A DNA stretch of 64,000 nt from Pseudarthrobacter chlorophenolicus A6 (GTDB lineage: Bacteria > Actinomycetota > Actinomycetes > Actinomycetales > Micrococcaceae). Below are positions 32,124 to 40,600 of the stretch, in pieces. The translations under genes and the position numbers were made by a program. The notes beneath the pieces are model-generated. The model saw nothing but the letters and a program-made list of their open reading frames with translations, was not told the origin of the DNA and made no database searches. Each line of letters begins with the position of its first letter. The stretch's first letter is position 1. The DNA lies in the NCBI RefSeq assembly GCF_000022025.1, contig NC_011886.1:1436980-1500979 (forward strand), read 5' to 3'.

Positions 32124-33703
32124 AGCGGGATGTTTCCGTGCTTCTTGGCCGGGAGGCTGGCTCGCTTGTCGCGGAGTGCGCGCAGGCCCCGGACAATTTG
32201 CAGCCGGGTGTCGGACGGTGCGATGACGGCGTCAACGTAACCGAGTTCGGCTGCCTGGTAGGGGTTCAGGAGTTCTTCCTCGTACTGCCGGATGACCTCG
32301 GCGCGGCGGGCTTCGACGTCGCCGCCGTCCTCGGCTACGGCCGCGAGGTCCCGGCGGTAAAGGATGTTCACGGCGCCCTGGGCCCCCATCACGCCGATCT
32401 GCGCGGTGGGCCATGCCAGGTTGAGGTCCGCCCCGAGCTTCTTGGAGCCCATGACGATGTAGGCGCCGCCGTAGGCCTTGCGGGTGATGACCGTCAGCTT
32501 GGGCACCGTGGCTTCTGCGTACGCATACAGCAGCTTGGCGCCGCGGCGGATGATGCCCTGGAACTCCTGGTCCTTGCCCGGAAGGAAGCCCGGCACGTCC
32601 ACCAGGGTGATGATGGGGATGTTGAAGGCATCGCAGTTCCGGACGAAGCGGGCGGCCTTTTCGGAGGCGGCAATGTCCAGGGTTCCCGCGAACTGCAGCG
32701 GCTGGTTGGCCACGATCCCTACGGTGTGGCCTTCCACCCGGCCGTAGCCGATCATCACGTTCGGTGCGTACAGGGCCTGCATCTCCAGGAAGTGCCCGTC
32801 GTCGACGATCTGTTCAACGACGGCGCGCATGTCGTAGGGCTGGTTGGCCGAATCGGGGATCAGCGTGTCCAGCGCGAGGTCGTCGTCGTTGACCGCGTTT
32901 TCCTGGGCCTGCTCCAGCACCGGGGCCTCGGCCAGGTTGTTGGAGGGCAGGAAGTCGAGGAGTTCGCGGACGAACTCGATCGCGTCCCCTTCATCCGAGG
33001 CGAGGTACGTGGACGTGCCGGTGGTGGCGTTGTGCTGGCGTGCTCCGCCGAGCGTTTCCATGTCCACGTCCTCGCCCGTGACGGTCTTGATGACGTCGGG
33101 GCCGGTAATGAACATGTGGGAGGTTTTGTCCACCATCACCACATAGTCGGTGAGGGCGGGGGAGTAGGCGGCGCCACCGGCGGACGGGCCCATGATGAGG
33201 GAGATCTGGGGGACGACGCCGGAAGCGTGCACGTTGTTGCGGAAGATATCGGCGAACATGGCCAGCGAGGCGACGCCTTCCTGGATGCGCGCGCCGCCGC
33301 CGTCGAGGATGCCAACCACCGGGCAGCCGTTGCGCAGCGCGAACTCCTGCACCTTGACGATTTTCTCGCCGTTGACCTGGCTCAGCGAACCGCCGTACAC
33401 GCTGAAGTCCTGGCTGTAGACCGCTACCGGACGGCCATCCACCGTGCCGTAGCCGGAGACCAGGCCGTCGCCAAGGGGCTTCTTCTTTTCCATGCCGAAG
33501 GCGGTGGAGCGGTGCACTGCAAGGGCGTCGAACTCGACGAAGGAGTCCTCATCGAGCAGCAGGGCGATGCGCTCGCGTGCGGTGTTCTTGCCGCGCGCAT
33601 GCTGCTTTTCGACGGCCTCGGGGCCGGAGGGCTGTTCGGCACGTGCCTGGCGGTCGCGGAAATCGGCAATCTTTCCCGCTGTCGTTGTCAGATCGTGGCT
33701 CAT
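32120..33703 (-). CDS. accD: Acyl-CoA carboxylase beta subunit (propionyl-/acetyl-CoA carboxyltransferase)
   Basis: The 527-residue carboxyltransferase transfers CO2 from carboxybiotin to acetyl- or propionyl-CoA. ATG 33703 is chosen because GGAG lies seven bases upstream; a TTG directly before it is an alternative. N-terminal half: [19 protein letters not shown] near residue 40, [27 protein letters not shown] near 135, [15 protein letters not shown] near 170. C-terminal half: [19 protein letters not shown] near 385, [14 protein letters not shown] near 425 and [17 protein letters not shown] near 450. It resembles AccD5/PccB. It heads accD-accE. Two copies of a 15-bp element lie 77-155 bases upstream. 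Confidence 0.95.
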   Translation of the reverse strand: MSHDLTTTAGKIADFRDRQARAEQPSGPEAVEKQHARGKNTARERIALLLDEDSFVEFDALAVHRSTAFGMEKKKPLGDGLVSGYGTVDGRPVAVYSQDFSVYGGSLSQVNGEKIVKVQEFALRNGCPVVGILDGGGARIQEGVASLAMFADIFRNNVHASGVVPQISLIMGPSAGGAAYSPALTDYVVMVDKTSHMFITGPDVIKTVTGEDVDMETLGGARQHNATTGTSTYLASDEGDAIEFVRELLDFLPSNNLAEAPVLEQAQENAVNDDDLALDTLIPDSANQPYDMRAVVEQIVDDGHFLEMQALYAPNVMIGYGRVEGHTVGIVANQPLQFAGTLDIAASEKAARFVRNCDAFNIPIITLVDVPGFLPGKDQEFQGIIRRGAKLLYAYAEATVPKLTVITRKAYGGAYIVMGSKKLGADLNLAWPTAQIGVMGAQGAVNILYRRDLAAVAEDGGDVEARRAEVIRQYEEELLNPYQAAELGYVDAVIAPSDTRLQIVRGLRALRDKRASLPAKKHGNIPL

Positions 33704-33779
33704 CAAGTATCTCCGGCTCTGTTGCAGATTGGTTCAGTGTCGCTGAGTATGTTGAGGGGCTGTGCTCTGGAGGCGCTTA

Positions 33780-33794
33780 AGTAGCTTCCACACA
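33780..33794. promoter_or_regulatory. Degenerate second copy of the carboxylase operator
   Basis: AGTAGCTTCCACACA agrees at 12 of 15 positions with TGTAGCTTCCCTACA, the reverse complement of the element upstream of the alpha chain. It is 77-91 bases upstream of the carboxylase beta gene. Confidence 0.35.
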
Positions 33795-33843
33795 AAAAAC
33801 GAACCCTGCTGGCAAGTCTAATGACGCTTTGAGTGCCCGCGGC

Positions 33844-33858
33844 TGTAGGGAACCTACA
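33844..33858. promoter_or_regulatory. Perfect inverted repeat TGTAGG-GAA-CCTACA, candidate carboxylase operator
   Basis: The element lies between the divergent carboxylase beta and SDR genes, 141-155 bases from the beta start and 71-85 from the SDR start. It differs by one base from the element upstream of the carboxylase alpha gene. Confidence 0.55.
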
Positions 33859-33891
33859 ATTTTCTGCCGTGCCCTCACCCGGACCACTATG

Positions 33892-33905
33892 TTACTCGCC
33901 GGTAA
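33892..33905. promoter_or_regulatory. Near-palindrome TTACTCGCCGGTAA upstream of the SDR gene
   Basis: The outer arms TTAC/GTAA and inner CGxCG pairing form an inverted repeat, best read as GTTAC-N6-GTAAC (33891-33906). It ends 24 bases before the SDR start, within the predicted promoter. It is 12/14 identical to the palindrome at 3215-3228. Confidence 0.45.
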
Positions 33906-33916
33906 CTTATCTGGGT

Positions 33917-33922
33917 TACAGT
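33917..33922 (+). promoter_or_regulatory. -10 element of a probable leaderless SDR promoter
   Basis: TACAGT is followed by six bases and ATG 33929. TTACTC, 19 bases upstream, overlaps the palindrome and could be the -35. Confidence 0.4.
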
Positions 33923-33928
33923 GTTTCC

Positions 33929-34816
33929 ATGACTTCGAGCAACGACGCTTTGACCGCTGCCGCCAGCCCCTACCGGGCGTCCGGTTCGCTTCGCGGGCGG
34001 ACCATCCTGATGTCCGGGGGCAGCCGCGGCATCGGCCTTGCCATCGCGCGGCGGGCGGCGGCGGACGGCGCCAACATCGTCCTGATGGCCAAGACGGGCG
34101 AGCCCCACCCCAAACTCGCCGGCACGGTGTTCACCGCCGCGCAGGAGCTGACTGAGGCCGGCGGCGGTGCGCTGCCGCTGGTGGGCGACGTCCGCAATGA
34201 CCAGGACGTGGCGCGCGCCGTGGCCGAAGCTGTGGACCGCTTCGGCGGCATCGACGTCGTGGTGAACAATGCCTCCGCCATCGACCTGTCCACTACCGAT
34301 GCCGTGGACATGAAAAAGTACGACCTCATGCAGGACATCAATGTCCGCGGGACTTTCCTGCTCTCCAAGCTCGCGCTGCCGGCGCTGCGCGCGTCCGGCA
34401 ATGCGCACATCCTCACGCTGTCGCCGCCCCTGAACCTGGATCCACACTGGGCCGGCCGGCACCTGGCCTACACCATGGCCAAATACGGGATGAGCCTGAC
34501 TACACTTGGCCTGGCCGAGGAACTGAAGGACGACCGGATCAGCGTCAACTCGCTGTGGCCCTGCACGCTGATCGACACCGCGGCGATCAGGAACATGCCG
34601 CAGGGTGAGGCCATCGTCCAGGCCGCACGCGGACCACAGATCATGGCCGACGCCGCCCATGCCGTCCTGACCGGCAGCAACCTGCCCGCAGGAGGGCAGG
34701 CAACCGGCAATTTCTACACTGACGAGCAGGTGCTGGCGGCAGCAGGGGTCTCCGATTTCCGCCCCTACAGCCTGGGAGCCCCGGAGGACCGGCTGGTTCC
34801 GGACATCTTCCTGTAG
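33929..34816 (+). CDS. Short-chain dehydrogenase/reductase, HSDL2-like
   Basis: The 295-residue oxidoreductase starts at ATG 33929 rather than the upstream frame. The cofactor loop is MSGGSRGIGLAIA near residue 30, the conserved NNAS motif is in DVVVNNASAID near 112, the catalytic Ser is near ILTLSPP (~160), and the YxxxK pair is in AYTMAKYGM near 180. The long substrate region with HWAGRHLAYT and SLWPCTLIDTAAIRN resembles HSDL2-type dehydrogenases, which are linked to lipid metabolism. Being divergent from the acyl-CoA carboxylase genes supports a role in fatty-acid metabolism, but the substrate is unknown. Confidence 0.85.
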   Translation: MTSSNDALTAAASPYRASGSLRGRTILMSGGSRGIGLAIARRAAADGANIVLMAKTGEPHPKLAGTVFTAAQELTEAGGGALPLVGDVRNDQDVARAVAEAVDRFGGIDVVVNNASAIDLSTTDAVDMKKYDLMQDINVRGTFLLSKLALPALRASGNAHILTLSPPLNLDPHWAGRHLAYTMAKYGMSLTTLGLAEELKDDRISVNSLWPCTLIDTAAIRNMPQGEAIVQAARGPQIMADAAHAVLTGSNLPAGGQATGNFYTDEQVLAAAGVSDFRPYSLGAPEDRLVPDIFL

Positions 34817-34860
34817 CCGCAAGGGGCTGACTGCCGGTGCGGCCACATTCCCCGGCTCGG

Positions 34861-34866
34861 TAGGAT
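34861..34866 (+). promoter_or_regulatory. -10 element of a probable leaderless birA promoter
   Basis: TAGGAT is followed by exactly six bases and ATG 34873. No Shine-Dalgarno is present. Confidence 0.4.
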
Positions 34867-34872
34867 TTAGCT

Positions 34873-35781
34873 ATGGCTGAAGCGCATAACCCCGGTATCC
34901 CGTTGGACAGGTCGGAGCTGGGCGATCAGCGCTTCCTGTCCGCCGCTGGCATTTCCCGGCTCGACGTGGTGGACTCCACCGGCTCCACCAACGCCGACCT
35001 GCTCCGTGCAGTGACCGTGGAGCCCGCGTCCTGGCCGGATCTTTCCGTGCTGACGGCCGAATACCAGACCGCAGCCCGGGGGCGCCTGGAAAGGCACTGG
35101 GAAGCGCCGCCGCTGAGTTCGGTCTCCGTTTCCATCGTGCTGCGGCCCGTGAACGCCGAGGGCCGGCCGCTGCCCACGCAGAGCTACTCGTGGCTCTCGC
35201 TCATCGCTGCCCTGGCGCTCCGCGAAACCCTGCTGGAAACGGCAGGCATCCCGGCCGAACTCAAATGGCCCAACGACGTCCTGGTCCGCGGCCGGAAGAT
35301 TGCCGGCATCCTGGCCCAGATGGGTCCCATGGCGGACGGCACCGTCCCGCCGGTGGTGCTGGGCACCGGCCTGAACGTCACGCTCCACGAGGACGAACTG
35401 CCGGTCCCCACGGCCACCTCGGTGTTCCTCGAAGGGGCGCAGACCACCGACCGGACCCAGCTGCTGAAGAGCTATTTGTCCCACTTTGCTGTGCTCTACC
35501 GGAGTTTCTGCAACGCCGACGGCGACCCCACGGCAGGCATGGCGGGCGGCCCGTCCCTGCATAAGCGCGTCGAGGCCGTCATGGTGACGCTGGGCCGGCA
35601 GGTACGGGCACAACTGCCGGGAGACCACGAGATTATTGGCCATGCCTCCCGCCTGGACGAATATGGCTCACTGCTGGTGGTGGACAAGGATTCACGCGAG
35701 CATGTGGTCACCGCAGGGGACGTAGTGCACCTGCGGCCCTGGACCGCACCGGAAGACGCCGGCCAAGGCGGTTATGCGTAA
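34873..35781 (+). CDS. birA: Biotin-[acetyl-CoA-carboxylase] ligase
   Basis: BirA attaches biotin to the BCCP lysine of the carboxylase alpha chain. The 302-residue protein is the short class I type without an N-terminal HTH, so it is not a repressor. Motifs: DSTGSTNADLLR near residue 37, the RGRLERHWEAP loop near 73 that holds biotinyl-AMP, and LKWPNDVLVRGRKIAGIL near 132 with the catalytic Lys. The C-terminal SH3-like domain contains VDKDSREHVVTAGDVVHLRP. Its location beside the carboxylase genes matches its role. The PH-domain gene overlaps its 3' end by eight bases. Confidence 0.94.
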   Translation: MAEAHNPGIPLDRSELGDQRFLSAAGISRLDVVDSTGSTNADLLRAVTVEPASWPDLSVLTAEYQTAARGRLERHWEAPPLSSVSVSIVLRPVNAEGRPLPTQSYSWLSLIAALALRETLLETAGIPAELKWPNDVLVRGRKIAGILAQMGPMADGTVPPVVLGTGLNVTLHEDELPVPTATSVFLEGAQTTDRTQLLKSYLSHFAVLYRSFCNADGDPTAGMAGGPSLHKRVEAVMVTLGRQVRAQLPGDHEIIGHASRLDEYGSLLVVDKDSREHVVTAGDVVHLRPWTAPEDAGQGGYA

Positions 35782-36370
35782 GGACCTCGTTCCCGGCGAA
35801 CAGGTCATCGTCACCACCCGCCCGCAACCCAGGAAATTGGCCGGCCCCGCCGCTGCTTTCATCATCGCCCCGGCGGTGGCGGCCTTCGCGTCCGCCTGGA
35901 TCGTGCGCGGGGAAGCCCGGCGCCTGGTTCCCGCTCTGGAGGCCCGCTGGACCCCCTGGCTGGTCACGGCCTGCGTGCTGGCTGCGGCGTGGGTGTGGCT
36001 GGGCTACTGCCTTCCGCGGCTGATGCGCTGGCACGCGACACGCTATACCCTCACGAGCCGGCGGATGGTGGCCAGGTCCGGCATCGTCAGGCGGCGCGAA
36101 GAGCAGGTCAACCTTCTCTCCGTCCGCAACCTCACAGTCCACGAGGGCGTGCTTCAACGCCTCCTGCGCTCCGGGAATATATCCTTGGAAACCGGGTATG
36201 ACGGCGTGACGACATTCCGGGACGTGCCGGAGGCCGCCAGGTTCCGGGATTTCATCCTTGACGCAATCGGGGAACTGCCCGATGAGCGCCTCCCGCCCGG
36301 AGTTGCAGGGGATTACCCTTCCGGGGCAGTGCCGACGGAAATGAGAGAAGGTGGACGGAATGAACGATGA
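35774..36370 (+). CDS. PH-domain (bPH2/DUF304) membrane protein
   Basis: The 198-residue protein has two hydrophobic segments (about residues 25-45 and 62-80) followed by a bacterial PH-like domain (RYTLTSRRMVARSGIVRRRE, then VNLLSVRNLTVHEGVLQRLL and GNISLETGYDG). Such proteins are membrane-anchored with a cytoplasmic PH domain of unknown ligand. It overlaps birA by eight bases and the cyclase gene by 11, so the three are cotranscribed. The order birA-PH-cyclase is, to my knowledge, common in related actinobacteria. Confidence 0.8.
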   Translation: MRKDLVPGEQVIVTTRPQPRKLAGPAAAFIIAPAVAAFASAWIVRGEARRLVPALEARWTPWLVTACVLAAAWVWLGYCLPRLMRWHATRYTLTSRRMVARSGIVRRREEQVNLLSVRNLTVHEGVLQRLLRSGNISLETGYDGVTTFRDVPEAARFRDFILDAIGELPDERLPPGVAGDYPSGAVPTEMREGGRNER

Positions 36371-37484
36371 GGACCAGCAGGAGCTCGTGGATCCCGTCAC
36401 GCCGTCCCCTGCCACTGACCCGCACCCTCCCACCGGAGCGATGTCCGCTGAGCGACTGGCCATGAAAGCCCTTGAAGCGCGGCTGCTCGGCGGCGAACGC
36501 AAGCTCCGCCGCCGCGAGGTGGCGGCGGGCGCAGGCCTGTCCCTGCTGTCCGCGCGCAAACTTTGGCGCGCGCTCGGGTTCCCGAACTTTGGTGACGAAG
36601 ACGTTGCCTTCACCGAACGCGACCAGGCGGCACTGTCAACCGTGGTGGACCTCGTCCGCGGCGGAAAGCTGACCGAGGAAGCGGCCATTTCCGTCACCCG
36701 CGCCATCGGCCAGATGACGGACCGCATGGTGGTGTGGCAGATCGAAGCCCTGGTGGAGGACCTCGTCCACGAACAGGGGGTCACCGATGCGGTGGCCCGC
36801 AAGCGGCTGGTCAACGAACTCCCGGCCCTGGTGGATGCCCTCGAGGAAGTACTGGTCTATTCGTGGCGGCGCCAGCTCAATGCCGGCATCCAGCGGCTGG
36901 CCGTCCGGGCCGAAGCCGGACTCCAGGCCAGCGAAGAAGGCCGCGAAGGCGACGAAGACGATGCACCGTTGCCCCTGGCACGGGCTGTGGGCTTCGCCGA
37001 CCTGGTGTCCTACACCAGCCTTTCGCGCCGGATGAACGAGAAGACGCTGGCCCGCCTGGTGCAGCGGTTCGAGAACAAATGCGCCGAGATTATTTCCGTT
37101 GGCGGCGGCCGCCTGGTCAAGACCGTGGGCGACGAAGTCCTCTACATTGCCGAGACCCCGGCGGCCGGCGCCGAGATCTCGCTGGCCTTGGCACAGGCCT
37201 TCACGGAAGACGAGATCCTGCCGGAAGCCCGGGTGGCCATGGTCTGGGGCAGAATCCTGTCCCGGCTTGGCGATATCTACGGCCCCACCGTCAACCTCGC
37301 CGCGCGGCTCACCACCCTGGCCGACCCAGGAACGGTGCTGGTGGACTCCATGACCGCGTCAGCACTCGAACATGACGAACGGTTCGTCATGGTTCCCCAA
37401 CCGCCGGAAAACGTCCGCGGTTTTGGCGAAATCAGGCCGGTCCGCCTGACGCGGGGCCTGGGCAAGGGCCTGATCGTCGACTGA
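36360..37484 (+). CDS. Class III adenylate cyclase with an Rv1264-like regulatory domain
   Basis: The 374-residue protein has an N-terminal helical domain at ~30-190 (RRREVAAGAGLSLLSARKLW, RALGFPNFGDEDVAFTERD) like the pH-sensing autoinhibitory domain of Mycobacterium Rv1264. A class III cyclase domain follows at ~200-370. The catalytic residues are present: metal Asp in VGFADLVSYTSLSR, Lys and the second Asp in RLVKTVGDEVLY, the adenine-selecting Asp in GDIYGPTVNLAARL, and the Asn/Arg transition-state pair in the same motif. It should make cAMP in the cytoplasm. ATG 36360 is preferred; a GTG nine bases upstream is possible. Confidence 0.9.
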   Translation: MNDEDQQELVDPVTPSPATDPHPPTGAMSAERLAMKALEARLLGGERKLRRREVAAGAGLSLLSARKLWRALGFPNFGDEDVAFTERDQAALSTVVDLVRGGKLTEEAAISVTRAIGQMTDRMVVWQIEALVEDLVHEQGVTDAVARKRLVNELPALVDALEEVLVYSWRRQLNAGIQRLAVRAEAGLQASEEGREGDEDDAPLPLARAVGFADLVSYTSLSRRMNEKTLARLVQRFENKCAEIISVGGGRLVKTVGDEVLYIAETPAAGAEISLALAQAFTEDEILPEARVAMVWGRILSRLGDIYGPTVNLAARLTTLADPGTVLVDSMTASALEHDERFVMVPQPPENVRGFGEIRPVRLTRGLGKGLIVD

Positions 37485-37519
37485 TCCATTTTCACCTGCC
37501 CCCGTCGGCAGGAAAGGGT

Positions 37520-37550
37520 TTGTCCATTTGATAGCTAGACGGGCTATATT
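37520..37550 (+). promoter_or_regulatory. Promoter of the first giant surface protein gene
   Basis: TATATT (37545-37550) is a good -10. TTGTCC (37520-37525) is a plausible -35 with a long 19-base spacer. The start codon is 65 bases downstream, leaving room for a leader with the GGGGGGAA ribosome site. Confidence 0.45.
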
Positions 37551-37614
37551 TGTTGTGCCCGGCTGCTGGAGGCCGGACTCCGGCCATCGCCGACTTAGCG
37601 GGGGGAACCGTTCC

Positions 37615-40600
37615 ATGAAGTTTCGCGGACGAGCGCGCGCAAAAGCTGCTGCTGCGCCCCGGCGCCGGCCCTTTTTCCAGTCCCCCCTTTTCAGCACCTC
37701 CGCCATGGGTCTTGCCCTCGCCGCCCTCGTTGTTGGCGCCGTCGTCTATCCGGGGTTTAAGACCACTGAGGTGGAGTTGAATGACGGTGGTGTGTGGGTG
37801 GTGTCGAAGTCCAAGAATGCGGTGGGGCGGTTGAATTATCCGTCGCGTGTGTTGGATGGGGCGGTGACTCCGGCGTCGTCGACGTTTGATATTTTGCAGG
37901 ATGCCGGTGAGGTGTTTGTTGATGATGAGTCTGGTTCGACGTTGAATCAGGTGTCGCCGGCGAATATGCGTTTGGGTGGGGATAAGCAGTTGCCGGGGGC
38001 TGCGGATGTGAGTTTTGGGTCGTCGGTGTTGTCGGTGACGGATGCGGCGTCGGGCAAGGTGTGGGCGGTGTCGCCGTCGACGGTGAATGGTTTTGATGAG
38101 GAAGCGTCGGAGCCGGTGTTGGTGGGGTCTGAGGGTACGGTGTCGGCGGTGGGTGCTGATGATCGTATTTATTCGGCGGATCCGAAGGCCGGGACGGTGA
38201 CGGTGACCGGTGTTGATGCCAATGGTGTGGTGGTGTCTTCGGATGCTGAGTCGTGGTCTGAGTTGAAGGGTGCGGGGGACCTGCAGATTACGGTGGTGGG
38301 GGACCGGCCGGTGGTGTTGGATGCTGCGGCGGGGAGTTTGTTTTTGCCTGGTGGTAAGCGGTTGCAGTTGGCTGATGCGCGGGATGCGAAGTTGCAGCAG
38401 GGTGGTCCGGGCAGTGATTTTGTGGCGATTGCGACGCAGAAGGCGTTGTTGAAGCAGCCGTTGGATGGTGGGACGGCGAAGACGGTGTCGTTTGGTGGTG
38501 AGGGTGTTCCTGCGGCTCCGGTGCAGTTGGGTGGGTGTGTGCATGCTGCGTGGTCGGGGGCGAATAAGTATGTCCGTGATTGTGTGAATGATGCTGATGA
38601 TAAGAACGTGGATGTGCCCAAGGCGAGTGCGTCGCCGTCGTATGTCTTTCGGGTGAACCGGGACCTGGTGGTCCTCAATGATGTGAATTCCGGGAATGTG
38701 TGGCTGGTGAACCAGAACATGCAGCTGGTCAACAACTGGGACGACGTCATCCCGCCCAAGGAAACCTCGGACGACGCCGATAAGGACTCCGCCGACGAAG
38801 TCCAGCAGACAGTCCTCCCGGACCGCACCAAACCCAACAGCCCGCCCGTCGCCCAGCCGGACAGCTACGGCGTCCGCGCCGGCAAGACCACCATCCTCCC
38901 GGTCCTGGACAATGACACGGACCCCGACGGTGACATCCTGACAGTGCGCCAGCCCGACAACATCCGCCTCGGCACGTTATCGACGATCTACGGCAGCACG
39001 GGCTTCCAGGTGGCTGTTCCCGCCGACAAGACCGGCACGGAAACCTTCAAATACACGGTGGACGACGGCCGTGGGCTCTCCGCCACCGCCGAAGTCTCGC
39101 TGCGCGTTGTCCCGCTGACGGAAAACACGGCACCGGCGCAAAAGCCGAACCGTGACACCACCATGGTGGTCCAGCAGGGCAAATCAGTCACCCGGAACAT
39201 CCTTACGGACTGGATCGACCCCGACGGCGACGACCTCTACGCCACCTCGGTCTCCAGTCCCGACCCCCTTGACCAGGTCCGCATCCGCCCCGACGGGCAG
39301 CTCTCCTTCCAGGACAGCGGCACCTCGCCGGGCCGCAAGGTCCTCACCGTGGGCATCTCCGATGGCCAGGCCACCACCGAAGGCCGGATCACTGTCGACG
39401 TCCGCCCCGCAGGAGCCCTCCCGCCCATCGCCAACGCAGACCATGTGGTGGCAGTGGCCGGTGCTCCGACGGTGATCGCACCACTGAAGAACGACATCGA
39501 CCCCCAGGGCGGCGCGCTCCGCCTCGCCCAGGTGACCGCTGACGAGCAGTCCAGGGCGGTCATCGGCGCCGACCAGCAGACCTTCAGCTTCACGTCCGAC
39601 GTGCCTGGACCGCACTACGTGGAGTACCTGGTGACCAACGGGCCCGCCAGTGCAGTTCAACTGGTCCGCGTCGACGTGGTGGCCGGCAACGACGCCGGAG
39701 CCCCCGTCGCTGTCCGCGACATTGCTTTGCTGCCCACGGGCGGCAGCGTCCTTGTCGATGTGCTCGGCAACGACTCCGACCCCTCCGGCGGTGTCCTGGT
39801 GGTCCAGTCGGTAACCGCCGACGGCTCCCTTCCGGTCAGCGTGTCCGTCCTGGACCACTCGGTGGTCCGGATCACCGACCTCCGTGCCGAAGGCCAGCTG
39901 ACGCTGAAGTACACCATCTCCAACGGCCGGTCTTCAGCGACAGGCGAGATCGCCGTCGTGGTGGTCCCGGCGCCGACAAAACTGCAGGCACCCCAGGCCA
40001 AGCCCGACGAAGCAACCGTCCGGGCCGGTGACGTGGTCTCCATCCCAGTGCTCGATAACGACACCGATCCCAACGGCGGCAAGCTGACCCTGGTGCCCGA
40101 GCTGGCCCAGGTCCCGGACGAAGCCGACGGACGGACCTTCGTGGCCGGGGACCAGCTGCGGTTCATCGCCGGCTCCGAGGCCAAAACCGTCTACGCAATC
40201 TACAAAGTCCGCAACGAGTCCGGCCAGGTGGACTCCCAACAGGTGACCATCCGCATCCTGGCGCGCGACGACGAGCGGAACAGCCGCCCCGAACCGCGCA
40301 ACCTCACCGGGCGCGTGGTCGCGGGCATGACCGTCAAGATCCCCGTCCCCTTGGACGGCATCGACGCCGACGGCGACTCGGTGCAGCTGATGGGAATCGA
40401 CAAGGCGGCGGGCATGGGCACGGCAACCGTCCGCGACGGTTACCTCGAGTACACCGCCGCGGGCGACGCCGCCGGGACCGACACCTTTTCGTATCGCGTC
40501 CGCGACCGGATTGGCGCCGAAAACACCGGCACCGTGATTGTGGGCGTTGCACCGCCGGAAGCCATCAACCAGAACCCGATTGCCGTGGACGACGCCGTGG

